Program-made: the position numbers and the translations under genes
Source: Sutterella sp. UBA1442
GTDB lineage: Bacteria > Pseudomonadota > Gammaproteobacteria > Burkholderiales > Burkholderiaceae_F
Assembly (NCBI GenBank): GCA_002329575.1
Contig: DCTK01000046.1
Coordinates: 1 to 5,916, forward strand
Direction of reading: 5' to 3'
DNA length: 5,916 nucleotides
Notes under the pieces: model-generated
Database searches by the model: none
Seen by the model: the letters and a program-made list of their open reading frames with translations, nothing else
Told to the model about the DNA's origin: nothing
Shown: one piece after another, positions 1 through 5,908 of the stretch
Position numbering within the stretch: the stretch's first letter is position 1
How the letters are laid out: each line of letters opens with the position of its first letter

Positions 1-92
1 TAGATTTAAGGGATTTTTTGATTACTTTCGAGCGTCAGCCGTGGGTTGATTGTCGCTCAGAACCTACATAGAGCTTCGGTTAAAATCCTCGC

Positions 93-1172
93 ATGGACAG
101 AAAGCCTTTACGGAAAATTATCCACGTGGACATGGATGCCTTTTTCGCTTCCGTTGAACAACGTGACCATCCTGAGCTTCGCGGCAAACCTGTGGCAGTT
201 GGCCACGCGGGATCGCGAGGGGTAGTTGCGGCTGCAAGTTACGAAGCGCGTCAGTTCGGCGTGCATTCCGCTATGGCTTCCTCTCAAGCCAAAGAGCTTT
301 GCCCGAATCTGATCTTCGTGCAGTCAAACATGTCACACTACAAGGCTGTCTCTGATCAAGTCCGAGAAATCTTTTCACGCTACACCGACCTTATTGAACC
401 CATCAGTATCGATGAAGCGTTTTTAGACGTCACCCATAATAAAATCGGCGCCGATTTGGCTTTAGACATTGCCAAACGCATTAAGGCGGACATCCGCCGT
501 GAACTCCATTTAGTAGCTAGCGCCGGCGTCAGTTACAACAAATTTCTGGCCAAAATTGCCAGTGACTATCGAAAACCCGATGGGCTTTGTGTTATTCATC
601 CCGATCAAGCGATTCGCTTCATTGATCGTTTGCCTATTGAGGCCTTCTGGGGCATTGGGCCTGCAACAGCTAAGAAACTGCATGCGATGGGCATCAACAC
701 TGCGCCTCAATTACGAGCGATGAGTTTGACGCAATTAACGGAACTTTTCGGTAAAGCAGGTCTGACCTACTACAACTTCGTGCGTGGCATTGACACTCGC
801 CCTGTCACCGTCGATCGCGAGCGAAAAAGTGTGGGCTACGAAGAGACATTTAGAACCGATATCCGCGGTATTGCTATTGATCAAGCTATGTCTGAAGTCA
901 TTGATGAGCTGGTGCGTCGTCTTCAGAAAAATCACTTCGCCGGCTGCAGACTGACACTGAAAGTACGCTTTCCTGACTTCACCACCGTGACACGTTCAAT
1001 GGTTGTATTAGAGCCGCTTCAAACGACAGAAGCAATCACTGCCTTGGCCCGAGAGCTCTTGTCTCGCATTTCATTGCCTCCGAAAGGCATTCGGCTTTTG
1101 GGGCTAAGTGTTTCCAAAACAGAACATGAACGACTTCTCGAAGCGCAAGACGTGCAATTAACACTTTTTTAA
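93..1172 (+). CDS. dinB: DNA polymerase IV (Y-family translesion polymerase DinB)
   Basis: Error-prone polymerase that extends DNA past lesions and mismatched ends. The 359-residue protein is close to the 351 of E. coli DinB and looks complete. The palm carries the metal-binding Asp13 (in HVDMDAFF) and Asp107-Glu108 (in SIDEAF); Phe18 is the expected steric gate against ribonucleotides. A helix-hairpin-helix stretch lies near 185-201 (FWGIGPATAKKL), and the little-finger domain begins near KSVGYEETF (245-253). The last five residues, QLTLF, form a textbook beta-clamp-binding peptide. The ATG at 93 places the conserved RKIIHVDMD at residues 7-15, as expected. No clear Shine-Dalgarno precedes it, and TAAAAT at 81-86 sits very close to the start. 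No LexA-type CTG-N10-CAG box was found upstream, so SOS control is not supported here. The PAP2 gene follows after 16 bases and is probably co-transcribed. Confidence 0.97.
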   Translation: MDRKPLRKIIHVDMDAFFASVEQRDHPELRGKPVAVGHAGSRGVVAAASYEARQFGVHSAMASSQAKELCPNLIFVQSNMSHYKAVSDQVREIFSRYTDLIEPISIDEAFLDVTHNKIGADLALDIAKRIKADIRRELHLVASAGVSYNKFLAKIASDYRKPDGLCVIHPDQAIRFIDRLPIEAFWGIGPATAKKLHAMGINTAPQLRAMSLTQLTELFGKAGLTYYNFVRGIDTRPVTVDRERKSVGYEETFRTDIRGIAIDQAMSEVIDELVRRLQKNHFAGCRLTLKVRFPDFTTVTRSMVVLEPLQTTEAITALARELLSRISLPPKGIRLLGLSVSKTEHERLLEAQDVQLTLF

Positions 1173-1188
1173 CGCCTGATGTGCGAAG

Positions 1189-1713
1189 ATGGCGAGCATG
1201 ACAGAAATCGACTTTCTTTTACTGATTCAAAGCCTCAGAACCGACACACTAGATGCTCTCATGTTTAATCTTTCAGCGTCAGGTGACGGTGGATTTATTT
1301 GGCTTGTCCTTGCTGCGTTGCTAGTCATTATTCGCCAAACAAGAAAAGCGGGATTGGCAATTCTGTTGGCACTGCTTGTGCATTTTGTTGCTATCAATGT
1401 ATGGCTTAAACCGCTTTTTGACCGATTGCGTCCTTGCGAAATTCTCACAATAGACAATCCGCTACTGCAGTGCTTACAAGACGGTTCATTCCCCTCAGGT
1501 CACACGTCTGCTGCTTTTGCAGCCGCAACCGTTATTTTTTGCGCCAATAAACGTGCAGGCATTCTTGCTCTAGCGTTTGCCACCTTAATGGGCTTTTCCA
1601 GACTCTATCTATTCGTGCATTACCCAAGTGATGTTCTTGTTGGAGCTCTTTTGGGTTCACTTTTCGGCTTTGTGGCGTATTGGCTCGTTGAGCAGAAAAC
1701 AAAATTGCCGTAA
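1189..1713 (+). CDS. PAP2-family membrane phosphatase (possible undecaprenyl-diphosphate or lipid phosphatase)
   Basis: Integral membrane acid phosphatase of the PAP2 superfamily, 174 residues. All three signature motifs are intact: K74-x6-R81-P82, P102-S-G-H105, and S137-R-x5-H144-x3-D148. His105 and His144 are the expected catalytic histidines. Hydrophobic stretches near 36-50, 55-73, 106-118, 123-136 and 149-167 suggest about five membrane helices. Family members dephosphorylate phosphatidic acid, phosphatidylglycerol phosphate or undecaprenyl diphosphate. The small size and lack of extra domains fit a BcrC/YbjG-like role in recycling the cell-wall lipid carrier, but the substrate cannot be read from sequence. 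The start is uncertain: ATG 1189 has no spacing to a ribosome site, whereas ATG 1198 (Met4) has GAAG about nine bases upstream. Lying 16 bases after dinB, it is probably translated from the same mRNA. Its stop codon is inside the terminator stem. Confidence 0.9.
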   Translation: MASMTEIDFLLLIQSLRTDTLDALMFNLSASGDGGFIWLVLAALLVIIRQTRKAGLAILLALLVHFVAINVWLKPLFDRLRPCEILTIDNPLLQCLQDGSFPSGHTSAAFAAATVIFCANKRAGILALAFATLMGFSRLYLFVHYPSDVLVGALLGSLFGFVAYWLVEQKTKLP

Positions 1714-1743
1714 CTGAACGGAATTCCCGACAATTACGGCAAT
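1704..1743. terminator. Bidirectional rho-independent terminator between PAP2 gene and dnaJ
   Basis: A perfect 10-bp inverted repeat, ATTGCCGTAA (1704-1713) with TTACGGCAAT (1734-1743), encloses a 20-nt loop that can itself form a small CGG/CCG stem (1719-1721 with 1727-1729). On the - strand the stem is followed by TTTTGTTTTC, a good U-tract for ending dnaJ mRNA. On the + strand it is followed by GTTTGTTGTTT, a weaker one for the dinB-PAP2 mRNA. The left arm contains the PAP2 stop codon (1711-1713). Its place between convergent genes supports a shared terminator. Confidence 0.85.
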
Positions 1744-1772
1744 GTTTGTTGTTTAAATCTTAAGAATAACGA

Positions 1773-2939
1773 TTAGCTAAAGAAGTCACGCATCTTGCTC
1801 ATAAAGCCTTCATCTTCATGATCAGGCGAGTTCTTACCTTTACCGTCCTTGAAGGTGTCATCAAGCTGCTTTAAGAGTTCCTTTTGCTTATCGGTCAAAT
1901 TAATCGGCGTATCGACAATCACGCGGATGTACAAATCACCGACCTTACCCGTTCTCAATCCCTTAATACCTTGTTCACGCAAACGGAGCAGTTTGCCCGA
2001 TTGAGTGCCTTCGGGAATCGAGATACGCTTGTGACCGTCCAGAACCGGCACATCCACATCGCCACCCAAAGCAGCCGTGACGACAGAGACGTGCAAATCT
2101 ACGTGCAAGTTGTCGCCATCACGGTAAAAGACCTTGTGAGGTTTCACCGTAATTTGTACGAACAAGTCACCGGCAGGCCCGCCATTTAAGCCGGGTTCGC
2201 CCTTGCCTTGAAGTCGTACACGTTGTCCGCTGTTAATACCGGCCGGAATCTCGACTTCAAGCGTCTTCATCACCTTCTTATAACCCGTGCCGTCACAGTT
2301 CGGGCACGGATCTTTGACGGTACTACCGGTTCCGTGACAATGAGGACAGGTTTGTTGTACGGAGAAAAAGCCTTGCTTGACGTAAACAACGCCTGAGCCG
2401 TGGCAATGCGGACAGGTCGTCGGAGCAGACTTCGTTCGACTACCCGTACCTGCGCACACGTCACACTTTTCCCACACGGGCACACGAATCTCAGCGGTGT
2501 AGCCCTTGGCGGCTTGCTCAAGCGTGATCTCTAAGTCATAGCGCAAATCCATGCCTTTGACGACACGCGGACCGCTTTGTTGACGACGACCGCCAGCCAT
2601 GCCTTGGCCGAAAAATTCGTTGAAGATATCGCCCAAGTCGCCCATGTTGGAGAAGCCACCGGCAAAACCTTCAGGGCCAAAACCACCGAAGCCGCCTGCA
2701 CCGGCCGCTCCCGGATTGACACCGGCTTTACCAAAACGATCGTAGGCCGCACGCTTTTGTTCGTCACCCAACACTTCATAGGCTTCACCGATTTCTTTGA
2801 ATTTCGCTTCAGCCTCTTTATCCCCATTGTTACGATCCGGGTGGTACTTCATGGCCAAGCGACGGTATGCCTTTTTAATATCGGCTGCACTAGCGCTTTT
2901 ATCGACACCGAGAATTTCGTAATAATCGCGATCGCTCAT
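1773..2939 (-). CDS. dnaJ: Chaperone protein DnaJ (class A Hsp40)
   Basis: Cytoplasmic co-chaperone that delivers unfolded clients to DnaK and stimulates its ATPase. At 388 residues it is slightly longer than E. coli DnaJ (376). The J domain (about 1-70) has HPD at 33-35. The Gly/Phe-rich region (about 73-118) contains a DIF motif at 104-106. The zinc-binding domain has four intact CxxC pairs: 159/162, 176/179, 198/201 and 212/215, each within a CxxCxGxG-type repeat. Client-binding beta domains follow to about 345, then a dimerisation tail ending RDFFS. The start ATG has TAGGA about 12 nt upstream, a slightly long spacing. It lies 146 nt downstream of dnaK with no convincing sigma-32 promoter between, so it is probably read from the dnaK or grpE promoters through the structured intergenic region. 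Confidence 0.98.
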   Translation of the reverse strand: MSDRDYYEILGVDKSASAADIKKAYRRLAMKYHPDRNNGDKEAEAKFKEIGEAYEVLGDEQKRAAYDRFGKAGVNPGAAGAGGFGGFGPEGFAGGFSNMGDLGDIFNEFFGQGMAGGRRQQSGPRVVKGMDLRYDLEITLEQAAKGYTAEIRVPVWEKCDVCAGTGSRTKSAPTTCPHCHGSGVVYVKQGFFSVQQTCPHCHGTGSTVKDPCPNCDGTGYKKVMKTLEVEIPAGINSGQRVRLQGKGEPGLNGGPAGDLFVQITVKPHKVFYRDGDNLHVDLHVSVVTAALGGDVDVPVLDGHKRISIPEGTQSGKLLRLREQGIKGLRTGKVGDLYIRVIVDTPINLTDKQKELLKQLDDTFKDGKGKNSPDHEDEGFMSKMRDFFS

Positions 2940-2993
2940 TGTCTAAAAAATTCCTACTTCATAAAAAAAGAACCGGTCCAAGTCAGCGGCTTT

Positions 2994-3036
2994 GAATCCG
3001 TTAAACCTGAACCGTTTGCTTTTCAAATACGGATTC
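2994..3036 (-). repeat. Inverted repeat in the dnaK-dnaJ intergenic region
   Basis: GAATCCGT (2994-3001) and ACGGATTC (3029-3036) form a perfect 8-bp inverted repeat around a 27-nt loop. The loop holds a further small pair, AAAC/GTTT (3003-3006 with 3014-3017). In dnaK-dnaJ mRNA it would be the second hairpin after the dnaK stop. Whether it folds as drawn, with so long a loop, is uncertain. Confidence 0.45.
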
Positions 3037-3040
3037 TGAG

Positions 3041-3075
3041 AAACCGTGCGCGGCCTTTATTCCGCGCACCGGTTT
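3041..3075 (-). terminator. GC-rich hairpin just after dnaK (partial terminator or mRNA-stabilising stem)
   Basis: Eight consecutive GC-rich pairs, GTGCGCGG (3046-3053) with CCGCGCAC (3062-3069), close an 8-nt loop. The stem continues past a single bulged base (3070) for five more pairs (3041-3045 with 3071-3075). It begins 10 nt after the dnaK stop codon in the direction of transcription. Only three U residues follow before the run is broken, so a weak terminator or an RNase barrier protecting dnaK mRNA is more likely than full termination. Such an element would lower dnaJ output relative to dnaK; that role is inferred. Confidence 0.6.
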
Positions 3076-3085
3076 TCATCGCCCA

Positions 3086-4999
3086 TTATTTTTCTTTGGC
3101 GTCCACGTCCACCACGTCATCATCGGCCTTCTTAGCATCTTGCGGCTCAGCTTGAGCTTGTTGAGCTTGGGCTTGAGCTTGAGCATTGAGCTTTTCACCG
3201 ATCTTTTGAGCAGCGGTCATCAAGCGTTCCACAGCAGCATCGATTGCAGCCTTGTCTTCACCACGGATGGCTTCTTCAACTTGCTTGATACCGTCTTCAC
3301 AAGCCATACGATCTTCAGCTTCAACCTTTTCGCCCAAGTCCTTGAGCGTCTTACGCACTTGGTGAATCGAAGCGTCAGCAACGTTACGCGATTGAGCCAA
3401 TTCGAAGCGCTTGTGGTCTTCGGCCTTGTTGGCTTCAGCGTCGTTGACCATGCGTTGAATTTCTTCTTCGCTCAAACCGGAGCTAGCCTTAATCGTGATC
3501 GTGTTTTCCTTACCGGTGGCCTTGTCCTTAGCGGAAACGTGCAAGATACCGTTAGCGTCAATGTCAAATGCCACTTCAATTTGCGGAACACCACGCGGAG
3601 CCGGAGCGATGCCTTCGAGGTTAAATTCGCCCAAGAGCTTGTTGCTGGCGGCCATTTCACGTTCACCTTGGTAGACCTTAATGGTCACAGCCGGTTGGTT
3701 GTCTTCAGCCGTCGAGAACACTTGCGAGTGCTTGGTCGGAATCGTCGTGTTGCGCTTGATCATAGAGGTCATCACGCCACCCAACGTTTCGATACCGAGC
3801 GTCAACGGCGTGACGTCCAACAAGAGCACGTCATGGCGTTCACCGGTCAACACAGAGCCTTGAATAGCGGCACCGATAGCCACAGCTTCATCGGGGTTGA
3901 CGTCTTTGCGCGGGTCTTGACCGAAGAATTGACGCACCGTTTCTTGCACCTTCGGCATACGGGATTGACCGCCCACGAGGATCACGTCCGTGATGTCAGA
4001 GGTCGAGCAACCGGCGTCTTGCAAAGCCTTGCGGCACGGTTCAATCGTGCGAGCAATCAAGTCTTCAACCATGCTTTCGAACTTGGCACGGGTCAAGCTG
4101 ACGTTCATGTGCTTCGGGCCCGTAGCGTCGGCCGTAATGTACGGCAAGTTCACTTCCGTTTCTTGACGGCTAGAGAGTTCGATCTTGGCCTTTTCAGCAG
4201 CGTCCTTCAAACGTTGCAAAGCGATGATGTCTTTGCTCAAATCAACGCCCGTATCCTTCTTGAATTCGGTGATGAGGTAATCAACGATACGTTGGTCGAA
4301 GTCTTCACCGCCCAAGAACGTGTCGCCGTTGGTGGAGAGCACTTCAAATTGCTTGTCACCGTCCACATCAGCCAAATCGATAATGGAAATATCGAACGTA
4401 CCGCCACCCAAGTCGTACACAGCAATCTTCTTGTCGCCCTTACCGGCCTTATCCAAGCCGAAAGCCAAAGCGGCGGCCGTCGGTTCGTTAATAATGCGCT
4501 TGACTTCGAGACCGGCGATGCGGCCAGCGTCCTTAGTGGCTTGACGTTGGCTGTCGTTGAAGTAGGCCGGCACCGTGATCACAGCTTCGGTCACCGTTTC
4601 ACCGAGATAGTCTTCAGCGGTTTGCTTCATCTTACGAAGCACTTCAGCGGAAACTTGTTGCGGAGCCAACTTCTTACCGTCGAGCACGCTCACCCAAGCG
4701 TCACCATTTTCGGCACGTGAGATGGAGAACGGCATCAAAGAGATGTCGCGTTGAACTTCTGCATCATCAAAACGACGACCGATCAAACGCTTCACAGCAA
4801 ACAAGGTGTTCTTCGGGTTCGTCACAGCTTGACGCTTGGCGGTAGCACCCACCAACACTTCACCGTTGTCCATGTAAGCAACGATAGAGGGCGTCGTGCG
4901 GGCGCCTTCACTGTTTTCAATCACGCGAACCTTGTCGCCTTCCATCACCGCCACGGCGGAGTTGGTCGTACCTAAGTCAATACCGATAATCTTTGCCAT
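3086..4999 (-). CDS. dnaK: Chaperone protein DnaK (Hsp70)
   Basis: ATP-driven cytoplasmic Hsp70 that folds and refolds proteins with DnaJ and GrpE. At 637 residues it matches the family (E. coli 638). The nucleotide-binding domain (about 1-387) shows IDLGTTNS (7-14), catalytic Lys70, DLGGGTFD (196-203) and the LVGGQSRMP segment (341-349). The interdomain linker VLLLD is at 391-395. The substrate-binding beta domain follows (about 396-507), then the helical lid (about 508-605). The disordered tail contains an Ala-Gln run and ends [12 protein letters not shown]. Two oddities: residue 15, Cys in E. coli and most DnaKs, is Ala; and the tail lacks the AEF(E/K)EV motif usual in proteobacterial DnaK. 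Cysteines remain at 322, 331 and 567. A good ribosome site (AGAAGGA, 5009-5015) lies nine nt before the ATG, and a dedicated sigma-32 promoter lies upstream. The sequence is closest in feel to Burkholderiales DnaK. Confidence 0.99.
   Translation of the reverse strand: MAKIIGIDLGTTNSAVAVMEGDKVRVIENSEGARTTPSIVAYMDNGEVLVGATAKRQAVTNPKNTLFAVKRLIGRRFDDAEVQRDISLMPFSISRAENGDAWVSVLDGKKLAPQQVSAEVLRKMKQTAEDYLGETVTEAVITVPAYFNDSQRQATKDAGRIAGLEVKRIINEPTAAALAFGLDKAGKGDKKIAVYDLGGGTFDISIIDLADVDGDKQFEVLSTNGDTFLGGEDFDQRIVDYLITEFKKDTGVDLSKDIIALQRLKDAAEKAKIELSSRQETEVNLPYITADATGPKHMNVSLTRAKFESMVEDLIARTIEPCRKALQDAGCSTSDITDVILVGGQSRMPKVQETVRQFFGQDPRKDVNPDEAVAIGAAIQGSVLTGERHDVLLLDVTPLTLGIETLGGVMTSMIKRNTTIPTKHSQVFSTAEDNQPAVTIKVYQGEREMAASNKLLGEFNLEGIAPAPRGVPQIEVAFDIDANGILHVSAKDKATGKENTITIKASSGLSEEEIQRMVNDAEANKAEDHKRFELAQSRNVADASIHQVRKTLKDLGEKVEAEDRMACEDGIKQVEEAIRGEDKAAIDAAVERLMTAAQKIGEKLNAQAQAQAQQAQAEPQDAKKADDDVVDVDAKEK
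3149..3184 (-). repeat. Ala-Gln hexanucleotide repeat in the dnaK tail
   Basis: Imperfect tandem copies of a GCTCAA-type hexamer encode the alternating Ala-Gln stretch at DnaK residues 606-617, between the lid and the acidic C-terminal end. One extra Gln (613-614) breaks the register. It lies in the flexible tail, where length varies between species, so slippage here should be tolerated. Confidence 0.7.
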
Positions 5000-5032
5000 T
5001 TTATTAATTCCTTCTTTTTAAATTCTTTACAG

Positions 5033-5059
5033 TCGGGGCGTATTTTTTCGATTCCCCGA
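5033..5059 (-). other. Hairpin in the dnaK 5' untranslated region
   Basis: TCGGGG (5033-5038) and CCCCGA (5054-5059) pair over six bases around a loop rich in A on the mRNA. It would lie close to the 5' end of mRNA started at the dnaK sigma-32 promoter and about 18 nt upstream of the ribosome site, which it does not cover. A stabilising 5' stem is a reasonable guess; a thermosensor that hides the ribosome site is not supported. Confidence 0.4.
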
Positions 5060-5064
5060 AGCTC

Positions 5065-5084
5065 TAATCCGAATATGGGGATTA
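5065..5084. repeat. Dyad TAATCC-N8-GGATTA across the dnaK promoter -10
   Basis: TAATCC (5065-5070) and GGATTA (5079-5084) are a perfect 6-bp inverted repeat with an 8-bp centre. The right half overlaps the sigma-32 -10 element (5073-5080) and the left half lies at the expected transcription start. It could be an operator, but it shares two bases with the -10 itself and the grpE promoter has no counterpart, so chance is possible. Confidence 0.3.
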
Positions 5085-5100
5085 AGCCGTCAGTTTCAAG
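5073..5100 (-). promoter_or_regulatory. Sigma-32 heat-shock promoter of dnaK
   Basis: On the - strand, CTTGAA (-35, 5095-5100) is followed after 14 nt by CCCCATAT (-10, 5073-5080). Both match the E. coli RpoH consensus (CTTGAA and CCCCATnT). Transcription would start near 5066, giving a leader of about 66 nt before the dnaK ATG. It gives dnaK-dnaJ a heat-shock input independent of grpE. Confidence 0.88.
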
Positions 5101-5152
5101 AGCTCGTGATAACTTTTTTACAAACTCTCAAAAACCCATAAAAATCATTGTG

Positions 5153-5755
5153 TTACTGAACAACGCTGACCATTGCAGCGCGAAGAACACGATCGCTGAT
5201 AAGCCAGCCGCGTTGGAAAACCTTGGCCACTTGTCCCGGCGTTTGACCTTCTTGAGCCGGCACCATAGCAATGGCTTGATGGCGAGCCGGGTCAAACTTT
5301 TCGCCTTCAGGGTTGATTTCCACCATGCCGCTTTGTTGCATGGCTTGAACAAATTGACGATACGTTGCTTGCACGCCTTGCATCACGGGATCTTCCGGAT
5401 TGACGTTCAATTCCAAAGCCTTCTCAAGGCTATCCAGAACCGGCAAAAGGTTCTTGGCAAACTTTTCCACACCAAACTTATGGGCTTTTTCTACCGATTC
5501 CTCTGCACGACGACGGGCGTTTTCAGCTTCGGCTAAAGCTCGCATATAGAGGTCTTGTAATTTTTCGTTTTCTGCCTTAGCCGCCGCTAAAAGTTCTTCA
5601 ACGGTGGGTTCGGACGTTGCCTGCGTTTGTTCACCGGCTTCTTGAGCGCACTTGCACTCCCCTTGCTCACAGCAAGCTTGCTTTTCTTGCTCGCATTGGC
5701 AACCTTCTTGTTGACATGCTTGTTCTTGATTGGAATTGACCGTATTGTCTTGCAT
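5153..5755 (-). CDS. grpE: GrpE, nucleotide-exchange factor for DnaK, with cysteine-rich N-terminal tail
   Basis: Cytoplasmic dimeric co-chaperone that opens the DnaK nucleotide cleft to release ADP. From the ATG at 5755 it has 200 residues (E. coli 197). A GTG at 5764 is in frame, but the ribosome site GGAG (5764-5767) overlaps that GTG and sits eight nt from the ATG, which decides the start. Residues about 50-100 form the long charged coiled-coil helix; the C-terminal domain carries FDPARHQA (154-161) and the signature end GWLISDRVLRAAMVSVV. The N-terminal tail is unusual: Cys at 14, 19, 21, 28, 29, 34 and 36, forming two C-x4-C-x-C units 15 residues apart in a Gln/Glu-rich background, with no Cys elsewhere. 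GrpE tails are normally Cys-free and disordered. Metal binding or redox sensing is possible but unproven. A sigma-32 promoter precedes the gene, and dnaK follows after 153 nt. Confidence 0.97.
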   Translation of the reverse strand: MQDNTVNSNQEQACQQEGCQCEQEKQACCEQGECKCAQEAGEQTQATSEPTVEELLAAAKAENEKLQDLYMRALAEAENARRRAEESVEKAHKFGVEKFAKNLLPVLDSLEKALELNVNPEDPVMQGVQATYRQFVQAMQQSGMVEINPEGEKFDPARHQAIAMVPAQEGQTPGQVAKVFQRGWLISDRVLRAAMVSVVQ

Positions 5756-5763
5756 GGATATCA

Positions 5764-5767
5764 CTCC
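5764..5767 (-). promoter_or_regulatory. Ribosome binding site that fixes the grpE start
   Basis: GGAG on the - strand with eight nt to the ATG at 5755. It overlaps the alternative in-frame GTG at 5764, which has no ribosome site at a usable distance, so the shorter 200-residue protein is preferred. Confidence 0.8.
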
Positions 5768-5775
5768 GAAATAGG

Positions 5776-5788
5776 ACGTGTTGCACGT
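5776..5788 (-). repeat. Small inverted repeat in the grpE leader
   Basis: ACGTG-TTG-CACGT gives a 5-bp stem with a 3-nt loop, starting eight bases upstream of the grpE ribosome site. The same stretch also reads as a direct repeat of ACGTGTT (5776-5782 and 5785-5791, 9-bp period). It is short enough to be chance, but it falls inside the presumed transcribed leader. Confidence 0.3.
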
Positions 5789-5809
5789 GTTACATTACAC
5801 ATGCATTAC

Positions 5810-5837
5810 ATATGGGGATGAATAGGATTTTTTCAAG
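5810..5837 (-). promoter_or_regulatory. Sigma-32 heat-shock promoter of grpE
   Basis: On the - strand, CTTGAA (-35, 5832-5837), preceded by CCC, is followed after 14 nt by CCCCATAT (-10, 5810-5817). The cores and spacing are identical to those of the dnaK promoter. Transcription would start near 5803, giving a leader of roughly 48 nt before the grpE ATG. Confidence 0.9.
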
Positions 5838-5850
5838 GGGTAAAGAAAGA

Positions 5851-5862
5851 ATATTTAAATAT
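5851..5862. repeat. AT-only 12-bp palindrome upstream of the grpE promoter
   Basis: ATATTTAAATAT is a perfect palindrome lying 13 bp upstream of the grpE -35. It could act as an UP-like element for grpE, help open DNA for the divergent gene, or bind a regulator. No function can be assigned from sequence alone. Confidence 0.4.
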
Positions 5863-5868
5863 CAATGC

Positions 5869-5887
5869 GTTATCGCACGTGCATAAC
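5869..5887. repeat. Near-palindrome GTTAT-c-GCACGTGC-ATAAC, candidate operator
   Basis: The 8-bp perfect palindrome GCACGTGC (5875-5882) is flanked by GTTAT and ATAAC, giving a 19-bp dyad with one extra base on the left. It lies between the grpE promoter and the start of the inferred divergent gene, where an operator would be expected. The core GCACGTG recurs at 5783-5789 in the grpE leader. Confidence 0.4.
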
Positions 5888-5903
5888 AAATTCATTCTTT
5901 CTT

Positions 5904-5908
5904 AGGAG
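5904..5908 (+). promoter_or_regulatory. Ribosome binding site of a divergent gene beginning past the right edge
   Basis: AGGAG on the + strand is followed by eight bases up to the end of the window, ideal spacing for a start codon at about 5917. No coding sequence of this gene is visible, so its identity is unknown. In other proteobacteria genes such as nadK or hrcA lie next to grpE, but that cannot be tested here. Confidence 0.5.

Noticed and set aside
30..58. GAGCG/CGCTC inverted repeat upstream of dinB
   Set aside because: Five base pairs around a 19-nt loop with no U-tract; likely chance.
81..93. TAAAAT at 81-86 as a -10 element giving a leaderless dinB mRNA
   Set aside because: The distance to the ATG fits, and no Shine-Dalgarno is seen, but there is no recognisable -35 at 16-18 nt. 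Too weak to annotate as a promoter.
2954..2962. Two-codon mini-ORF (ATG AAG TAG, - strand) just before dnaJ
   Set aside because: It has no ribosome site of its own that can be trusted, and its TAG merely overlaps the dnaJ TAGGA. Nothing shows it is translated.
1884..3155. Several + strand open frames (62-192 codons) opposite dnaJ, one running into the dnaK end
   Set aside because: They mirror the well-supported dnaJ frame, show no recognisable motif, and have no promoter or ribosome site worth noting.
3140..4720. A 526-codon open frame on the + strand, antisense to dnaK
   Set aside because: Long stop-free frames opposite dnaK are a known artefact of its codon bias; such translations have been misannotated as NAD-specific glutamate dehydrogenase. 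The sequence shows no independent domain, and dnaK on the other strand is certain.
5000..5032. RNA thermometer over the dnaK ribosome site
   Set aside because: No U-run or ROSE-like pairing partner for AGAAGGA was found nearby; the visible leader hairpin lies upstream and leaves the site open. Sigma-32 control explains heat induction.
5075..5536. A 153-codon + strand frame opposite grpE
   Set aside because: Its start lies inside the dnaK promoter and its protein looks like a translated antisense of GrpE, with no family resemblance.
5756..5764. GTG start for grpE, adding Met-Ile-Ser
   Set aside because: The only good ribosome site, GGAG, overlaps this codon; the ATG at 5755 is correctly spaced.
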